This document shows, in pieces, positions 59,502 to 64,000 of a DNA stretch of 64,000 nt. A program made the translations under genes and the position numbers. Below the pieces are notes generated by a model. That model was not told the origin of the DNA. It worked only from the letters and a program-made list of their open reading frames with translations, and searched no databases. Source of the DNA: Tenggerimyces sp963762635 (lineage in GTDB: Bacteria; Actinomycetota; Actinomycetes; Propionibacteriales; Actinopolymorphaceae); assembly GCA_963762635.1 (NCBI GenBank), contig CAVXLQ010000004.1, forward strand, positions 310,001 to 374,000, in the 5' to 3' direction. Position 1 is the stretch's first letter. Every line of letters begins with the position of its first letter.

Positions 59502-60497
59502 TCAGCCCAGGCCGAGGCTGAGCCAGTGGGGGTTGTCGAGGGCGCGGAGGGCCCAGTCGTACTCGGGGCCGCGGAGGTCGACGAGCTCCGTCCGGTGGAA
59601 GGGTGTGCCGTCGGCTAGGTCGCGGACGAAGGTCAGTGGGGTGCGGGCTATCGCGTACGGCAATGCTGCTCGTTCGACCGCGGTCAGTGGGTGTTCGAGG
59701 GCAGCGTCGTAGCGGTCGACGAGGCGCCGGAGCTGGTCGATCCGCGACGCGGACAGGTCGTCGCGGCCGTGTTGTTCGTTGGCGAAGAAGAGGGTGAGCG
59801 CGAGGTCGTCGACTCGTGGCCGGACGCCGAGGAAGTCGAAGTCGCCCAGCCGGACGAGGCGTTCGCCGTCGAGCGTGACGTTGTTGTGCCAGAAGTCGCC
59901 GTGCACGAGTTGCGCCGGCACGTCGAAGCGGTCGACCTCGGCGACCACGTCGACCAGCAGTTCGGCGGCCGAGAGATAGCGGCGCTCGTCAGGTGACGAG
60001 GCCCAGGAACGAAGACCCGAGAACGCCTCCGAGGTGTCCTCGCGGACGCGAGCAGCGGCGAGATGGTTCGCCACCGGCGGGTCGGTCGCGGCCCGCGGGC
60101 AGGGGCCCGAACGCAGCGCGTCGTGCAGCCGGGCGAGCCAGGGGAGGCCCGCCGACAGCGACTGCCAGGTCTCCATCGGCGAGCCGGAGGAGACGTACGC
60201 CTCGACCTCCAGAACACGTTCGCCGAACGCGACGAAGCCCGCGCTGGAGAGCGTGCGCCGCAGCGGCGGGATCGGCCACCCGTCCTCCTGCAGGCGCGAG
60301 CGCACCGCCTGGATCGCCGCGAGCCGGTCGGCCGAGACCCAGGACCCGTAGACCCGCACGACGAACGACCCGTCGACCAGCAGGTTGAGGTTGTAGCCGC
60401 CGCCGAGATCGCGGACAGGCTCCGAGACCACCAGCCCGTACTCCGAACGGACCATCGCGAGCAGCTCGGCCGAGGGGCTGGCCCGGAAGTCGTCCAC
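59502..60497 (-). CDS. APH-fold phosphotransferase
   Basis: 331 residues: N-lobe FVVRVYGSWV, catalytic loop QLVHGDFWHNNVTLDG, metal motif RLGDFDFLGVRPRVDDLALT. Similar to homoserine/choline-kinase-like small-molecule kinases. GTG 60497. Divergent from the tautomerase gene. Confidence 0.85.
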   Translation of the reverse strand: MDDFRASPSAELLAMVRSEYGLVVSEPVRDLGGGYNLNLLVDGSFVVRVYGSWVSADRLAAIQAVRSRLQEDGWPIPPLRRTLSSAGFVAFGERVLEVEAYVSSGSPMETWQSLSAGLPWLARLHDALRSGPCPRAATDPPVANHLAAARVREDTSEAFSGLRSWASSPDERRYLSAAELLVDVVAEVDRFDVPAQLVHGDFWHNNVTLDGERLVRLGDFDFLGVRPRVDDLALTLFFANEQHGRDDLSASRIDQLRRLVDRYDAALEHPLTAVERAALPYAIARTPLTFVRDLADGTPFHRTELVDLRGPEYDWALRALDNPHWLSLGLG

Positions 60498-60524
60498 AAC
60501 CGTGCATGGTAGACAGCTTGGCGC

Positions 60525-60546
60525 CTGTACGTACTAGTAGGTACAG
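60525..60546. promoter_or_regulatory. 22-bp palindrome upstream of tautomerase-tetR operon
   Basis: CTGTACGTACTAGTAGGTACAG matches its own reverse complement at 20 of 22 positions, with an inner perfect TACTAGTA. It ends 8 bp before the tautomerase ATG and 28 bp from the APH start. The TetR gene at 60923 is in the same operon, so autoregulation through this site is likely. Confidence 0.7.
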
Positions 60547-60554
60547 TCGCAGCC

Positions 60555-60926
60555 ATGCCCCTCGTGCACATCGATGTCCCGGCCGACAAGCCCACCGAGT
60601 ACGGCACCGCGATCGCCACCGCGGTCCACCAAGCCATGGTCGAGTGGCTGAACGTGCCCGGCGACGACGTGTTCCAGCTCGTCACCCGCCAGGCCGCGAT
60701 CGTCGCGAACGACGGCTACCTCGGCATCCGCCGCGACGACCCGGTCTTCGTCGAGATCACGCTGCGCCGCGGCCGGACGACCGAGCAGAAGGTCGGCTTC
60801 TACCGCGCCGCCGCCAAGTACGTTCAGGACCAGGCGAAAGTCGAGAAGCGCAACCTGTTCGTCGCCCTCACCGAGAACGGCAACGACGACTGGTCGTTCG
60901 GCAACGGCGAGGCGCAGTACGCATGA
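60555..60926 (+). CDS. Tautomerase-family protein
   Basis: 123 residues: starts MPLVHIDVPAD (Pro after the initiator is the catalytic N-terminal base), then ELVTRQ-like VFQLVTRQ, FVEITLRRGRTTEQKVGFY and LFVALTENGNDDWSFGNG. Fits the MSAD/tautomerase_2 class. The TetR gene overlaps its stop by ATGA. Confidence 0.9.
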   Translation: MPLVHIDVPADKPTEYGTAIATAVHQAMVEWLNVPGDDVFQLVTRQAAIVANDGYLGIRRDDPVFVEITLRRGRTTEQKVGFYRAAAKYVQDQAKVEKRNLFVALTENGNDDWSFGNGEAQYA

Positions 60927-61489
60927 AGCGCGACGACCTCGTCCAGGCCGCCCGCGAGCTGCTCTGGGAACGCGGGTACCAGGGCACCAGCCCCGGCGAG
61001 ATCCAGCGCAGGTCCGGCGCCGGCCAGGGCAGCTTCTATCACCACTTCGCCAGCAAGGCCGACCTCGCGAGCGCCGCGTTGCGGGAGGTCAGCGACGAAC
61101 GCGGGCGTCAGCTCGCCGAGATCTTCGCCGCAGACAAGAAGCCGCTGGAACGCGTCCGCGCCTACCTCGAACGACCCCGCGAAGCCCTCAAGGGCTGCCC
61201 CATGGGCCGGATGGCGATGGAGCCCACCATCGCCGACGAGCACCTCAACGCACCCGTCCGCGCCTACTTCGACCAGGTCGGACAGCACCTGGAGCAGGCG
61301 TTCGACGAGGCCGGCCGCGAGAACGCGAAGCAGCTGGCCGGCCTCGTCGTCAACACCGTGCAGGGCGGCTACGTCCAGGCCCGCATCTACGCGGACCCCA
61401 CCCGCCTGGACGACGCGTGCGCGGAGCTCTCACAGCTCCTTGAGCTGCCCGCCATCGACGACGAACTCGGCGCCGGTCGTCGACCCTGA
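60923..61489 (+). CDS. TetR-family transcriptional regulator
   Basis: 188 residues. HTH: ARELLWERGYQGTSPGEIQRRSGAGQGSFYHHFASKADL. C-terminal domain LKGCPMGRMAMEPTIAD has a Cys in a conserved pattern (TetR_C_11-like), which suggests electrophile or thiol sensing. ATGA overlap with the tautomerase gene. Its last 60 bp overlap the end of the convergent SDR gene, an unusually long 3' overlap. Confidence 0.92.
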   Translation: MKRDDLVQAARELLWERGYQGTSPGEIQRRSGAGQGSFYHHFASKADLASAALREVSDERGRQLAEIFAADKKPLERVRAYLERPREALKGCPMGRMAMEPTIADEHLNAPVRAYFDQVGQHLEQAFDEAGRENAKQLAGLVVNTVQGGYVQARIYADPTRLDDACAELSQLLELPAIDDELGAGRRP

Positions 61490-62236
61490 CCGCGGCGACA
61501 CCAGCAGAGCGACCACATCGGCGATCTCCTGCGGGTCGATCAGCCGCCCCGTCAGCAGCCCCATCGAGGCGGCCGCGCCCGAGGCGAGCACCTCCGACCG
61601 CGTACTCCCCGTAGCTGACGCGAAGATGTCCGCCGCGCCGCCCTCGTCGGTCCACCAAGGCGTCAACGTCGCGCCCGGCGCGACCGTGTTGACGCGGATG
61701 CCCTGCGAGCCGTACTCCGCCGCCACCGACTTGGTGACGTGCGCGAGCCCGGCCTTCGCCGCGCCGTAGTCCACGTTCACCGGCGCCGGCTGCCGGCCCA
61801 TCGTCGACGTGACGTTCACAATCGACCCGCCGCCCCGTGCGACCAGGTGCGGTACGGCGGCGCGGATCGCTCGTACGGCCGAGAACAAGTTGAACTCGAA
61901 CATCGCCGTCCAGTCGTCGTCCGAAGGCGAGAGGAACGAGAACCGAGGAAGCGACACGCCAGGCGGCGGACCGCCCGCGTTGTTCACGAGGATGTCGAGC
62001 CCGCCGAACGCCTCCGCCGTCTGGTCGACGGCAGCGGCAGGTCCGTCCGGCTCCATCAGGTCGGTGGCGATGTGCAGGAGTGAGGGCCCAGCGAGGGCGG
62101 CGAGCTCCGGGGACTCCTTCCGGGATACCGCGGCCACGCGCGCTCCCTCCTCGAGCAGTGTGCGCGTGATCGCGAGGCCGATGCCCTTCGAGGCACCGGT
62201 CACGAGCGCGACCTGCGAGGTCAGCCGGAGGTCCAT
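61430..62236 (-). CDS. Short-chain dehydrogenase/reductase
   Basis: 268 residues from ATG 62236 (AAAGGAAG upstream; the ATG at 62251 has no site). Cofactor motif TGASKGIGLAIT, NNAGG, catalytic Ser in NVTSTMG, YxxxK in VDYGAAKAGLAH and the C-terminal SGSTTGAEFVVDGGQ. 3-oxoacyl-reductase-like; substrate unknown. Confidence 0.92.
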   Translation of the reverse strand: MDLRLTSQVALVTGASKGIGLAITRTLLEEGARVAAVSRKESPELAALAGPSLLHIATDLMEPDGPAAAVDQTAEAFGGLDILVNNAGGPPPGVSLPRFSFLSPSDDDWTAMFEFNLFSAVRAIRAAVPHLVARGGGSIVNVTSTMGRQPAPVNVDYGAAKAGLAHVTKSVAAEYGSQGIRVNTVAPGATLTPWWTDEGGAADIFASATGSTRSEVLASGAAASMGLLTGRLIDPQEIADVVALLVSPRSGSTTGAEFVVDGGQLKEL

Positions 62237-62388
62237 GAGCTTCCTTTCCATCGGTGGTTGATTCGGATTCCAGCGTCTCCCGCCCCGGAGCAGCGGGCTG
62301 GCGGGAATCGGACCCCTCGTTCCGCGCCGGGACCCCGTTACGTCACAAAGTGTTTATGACGACCAAATCGCCCGAAGTCCCGATATTT

Positions 62389-62417
62389 TTGACATGCAGT
62401 AACAGCCCGACTACCGT
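62389..62417 (+). promoter_or_regulatory. Probable housekeeping promoter for the WNE-repeat gene
   Basis: TTGACA at 62389-62394, 17-nt spacer, then TACCGT at 62412-62417 (TANNNT form). This fits a HrdB-type promoter. The 5' leader would be about 120 nt and include both palindromes. Confidence 0.55.
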
Positions 62418-62507
62418 CTGGCACTCAGCGATCGCACGTTGTCGCTGAATCGGGGCCCAGCGGGACCTCCGACGCCGCTCGGTCCTCGACAAAACACCGG
62501 TGTAACA

Positions 62508-62529
62508 GCTCTCGACTGCAGTCGAGAGC
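62508..62529 (+). promoter_or_regulatory. 22-bp perfect palindrome before the WNE-repeat gene
   Basis: GCTCTCGACTGCAGTCGAGAGC reads the same on both strands at all 22 positions. It ends 6 bp before AAAGGA and 17 bp before GTG 62547, downstream of the predicted promoter. An operator for a homodimeric repressor in the leader is most likely. Confidence 0.65.
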
Positions 62530-62546
62530 ACAACGAAAGGACGAGT

Positions 62547-63047
62547 GTGCACATGCACAAGGGCGCACGCAGGCTCATCTCCGTGCTCGCCGCCGCGAGC
62601 GCAGTCGTGGCTTTGAGCGCTGCTCCGGCGCTGGCCCGCCCGGTCGACGCTCCCGTCGCCGCGACGGGCCTCTCCGACACCTCGGAGAAGGCATGGGATC
62701 TGTGGAACGAGGGCGGCTGCCTGGTTGGCGAGGGCGCTGCCCAGCTGATCTCGGCCGCATATGTAGGCGCGCCGTTCATCGCGCGTGACTTCCTGGAGGG
62801 CAAGAAGCACCTCTCCGAGCCTTCTGAGCTGGCTTGGCTCACCTGGAACGAGGGTGGCGGCAAGCTCGGCCAGGGCGCTGCTCAGCTGGTGAGCTCGGCC
62901 TACGTCGGCGCGCCGTTCATCGCGCTGGACTTCTTCAAGGCGTCCCTCGACGCTGCCGCGCCGGAAGGTGCGGAGTGGAAGAGCTGGAACGAGCTCAGCC
63001 CCGAGGAGCAGGAGTTCATCGGGTACGAGTGCGGCTACATCTTCTAA
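62547..63047 (+). CDS. Secreted protein with three W-x2-WNE repeats
   Basis: 166 residues from GTG 62547 (AAAGGA 5 nt upstream; ATG 62553 is in the same frame). Signal peptide KGARRLISVLAAASAVVALSAAPALA. The mature part has two about 47-residue repeats, WDLWNEGGCLVGEGAAQL and WLTWNEGGGKLGQGAAQL, both followed by SAAYVGAPFIA/SSAYVGAPFIA, then a shorter third unit WKSWNELSPEEQEF and a C-terminal YECGYIF. Two Cys could form a disulfide. I recognise no family; a small exported protein of unknown function. Confidence 0.85.
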   Translation: MHMHKGARRLISVLAAASAVVALSAAPALARPVDAPVAATGLSDTSEKAWDLWNEGGCLVGEGAAQLISAAYVGAPFIARDFLEGKKHLSEPSELAWLTWNEGGGKLGQGAAQLVSSAYVGAPFIALDFFKASLDAAAPEGAEWKSWNELSPEEQEFIGYECGYIF

Positions 63048-63083
63048 GAGGTAGCTCAACCCGTAACACCTGAAACACCTGTA

Positions 63084-63115
63084 GAGGGGCATCCCGGGCG
63101 ACCGGGGTGCCCCTC
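63084..63115 (+). terminator. Rho-independent-like terminator
   Basis: A 14-bp stem GAGGGGCATCCCGG / CCGGGGTGCCCCTC (one G-T pair) with a GCGA tetraloop, followed by TTCTCT. It lies 36 bp after the WNE-repeat stop. Confidence 0.88.
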
Positions 63116-63203
63116 TTCTCTGTGACCGAACGGCTTGACCCCGCCCCTGGGGCAGACTCCACGATGAGGCGCGTTCACCACAGCACAAGGAAGGACGCGT
63201 ACC

Positions 63204-63680
63204 GTGCCCGAGATCATCGAACGGCCCGAACAGCCGTACCTCTTCATCCCCGCCAGCGTCACCATGCAGACGATCGGCCCGACGATCCCGCGGCTCCACG
63301 GCGAGCTGTTCGCCTGGTTCGGCCTACAAGGCATCGAGCCGGTCGGCGCGCCGTTCGTGAAGTACAACCTGATCGACATGATGCGCGAGCTCGAGATCGA
63401 GATCGGCCTCCCGGTCGCCACGCCCGGAGAGGGCGACGAACGCGTGAAGGCCGGCACGCTGCCCGGCGGCAAGTACGCGCAGCTCCTGCACGTCGGGCAC
63501 CCGAGCACGCTGGTCGACGCGACCGGTTCGCTGCTCGACTGGGCCGCTGAGCAGGGCCTCGAATGGGACGCCGAGGGCGACCGGTGGGCCGCTCGCCTGG
63601 AGATCTACCACGACGACCCGGACGTCCAGCCGGACCTGAACAAGTGGGAGACCGAGCTCGCGTTCCGGCTCGCCCAGTAG
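63204..63680 (+). CDS. GyrI-like (AraC effector-binding) small-molecule-binding protein
   Basis: 158 residues without an attached HTH: MQTIGPTIPRLHGELFAWFGLQGIEPVGAPFVKYNLID, then GLPVATPGEGDERVKAGTLPGGKYAQLLHVGHPSTLVDATGSLLDWAAEQG and LEIYHDDP. The SHS2 fold binds drug-like ligands; stand-alone members may hydrolyse cyclopropanes or sequester toxins. GTG 63204 follows AAGGAAGGA. Confidence 0.88.
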   Translation: MPEIIERPEQPYLFIPASVTMQTIGPTIPRLHGELFAWFGLQGIEPVGAPFVKYNLIDMMRELEIEIGLPVATPGEGDERVKAGTLPGGKYAQLLHVGHPSTLVDATGSLLDWAAEQGLEWDAEGDRWAARLEIYHDDPDVQPDLNKWETELAFRLAQ

Positions 63681-63965
63681 CGCGACTCGCCAGGCGCAAA
63701 AGATCTAGAAAGAATCTTCGCGGACTCGCGTCACCATTCGACTACCGCCGTGTCTGTGCCGGCGGGGGTGTCCGGAACTCCCGCTCCGTGGGAGCTCCCA
63801 GCGGCTGGCCCGTTCTCGCGATCCATGCTTCCCGGCCATGGTTCGTGACGTCCCGCGGGCCAGCCGCCGCTCATCACGCCATGAAGTTGTATGCGCTCGG
63901 TGTCAGGAAACCGTTGCCGTCTGTGGTCGGAGGCGTCTAACGTGACGTCGCTGAGGGGAAAAGCA
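63681..63965. other. 285-bp intergenic region, no gene
   Basis: Only noteworthy element is a 12-bp palindrome TGGGAGCTCCCA (63789-63800), like a LacI-type half-site pair lacking the central CG. Otherwise nothing recognised. Confidence 0.5.
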
Positions 63966-64000
63966 GTGGGCCGGCCGAGTTGTGTGTCTGGGGGGAGTGG
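63966..64000 (+). CDS. Possible start of a gene running off the window
   Basis: GTG 63966 is preceded by GAGGGGAAAAGCA, a good ribosome site at about 8 nt, and the frame stays open to the window end (VGRPSCVSGG). Too little sequence to name a product. Confidence 0.35.
   Translation, partial: MGRPSCVSGGS

Larger units (their letters stand above)
62237..62546. other. 310-bp AT-richer leader and promoter of the WNE-repeat gene
   Basis: Less GC-rich than its surroundings around 62340-62410. Contains a consensus-type promoter (62389-62417), a 10-bp perfect palindrome ACACCGGTGT (62494-62503) and a 22-bp perfect palindrome (62508-62529). No gene. Confidence 0.6.

Noticed and set aside
63563..63940. 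125-codon ORF near the window end
   Set aside because: Starts inside the GyrI-like gene in another frame and continues through sequence without coding character.

Overview
This window is chromosomal DNA from a high-GC, soil-type actinomycete. The evidence is the very G/C-rich third codon positions, many GTG starts and 4-nt stop/start overlaps, F420-type enzymes (LLM and deazaflavin families), an AfsR-like regulator and Tat lipoprotein solute-binding proteins. A Kribbella- or Tenggerimyces-like member of the Propionibacteriales would fit, but that placement is inference. No rRNA, tRNA, CRISPR array, integrase or transposase was found.

Layout. 1-7.9 kb: end of a RibD-type deaminase, divergent HxlR/NmrA pair, DNA-alkylation repair operon (Ada-AlkA fusion plus a frame-broken Ogt) with a lactonase, FAD monooxygenase/TetR pair, PfkB kinase. 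7.9-12.7 kb: AfsR-like regulator divergent from a DHA2 efflux pump. 12.7-14.3 kb: repeat-rich, strongly structured DNA leading into a degenerate DUF222-HNH (13E12-type) gene. 14.3-29.7 kb: stand-alone oxidoreductases, two tandem tyrosine phosphatases beside a palindrome-bearing minisatellite, frame-broken SMP-30 and lysyl-oxidase genes, a P-loop/F420-LLM fusion, XdhC-MobA, LysE exporters and several small membrane proteins. 29.8-39.2 kb: oligopeptide-type ABC genes with two ATPase pairs but one permease pair and one binding protein. 39.3-42.2 kb: lipoprotein, CHRD protein and an MFS gene with a CebR-like operator. 42.2-46.4 kb: a roughly 445-bp inverted duplication carrying the 3' end of a ROK gene, flanking an enolase-superfamily gene and an MFS-cNMP fusion. 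46.3-55.9 kb: a sugar/polyol locus (ROK, PhyH and AraC divergent from GntR, bicupin, carbohydrate ABC transporter and Gfo/Idh/MocA dehydrogenase, with an aldo-keto reductase at the end). 55.9-64 kb: DinB, NUDIX, a second AraC/PhyH pair, APH, tautomerase/TetR, SDR, a secreted WNE-repeat protein and a GyrI-like protein.

The clearest co-operating set is 46.3-54.9 kb: a GntR/UTRA regulator and an AraC regulator flank genes for uptake, phosphorylation, oxidation and cupin-type handling of a small carbohydrate. The 33.4-39.2 kb operon is a complete peptide/oligosaccharide-type ABC importer.

Six otherwise recognisable genes (ogt, the HNH gene, SMP-30, lysyl oxidase, a lipoprotein, MFS-cNMP) carry one or more single-base frame breaks. 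They could be real decay or base-level sequence errors, and this caveat applies to every pseudogene call here.
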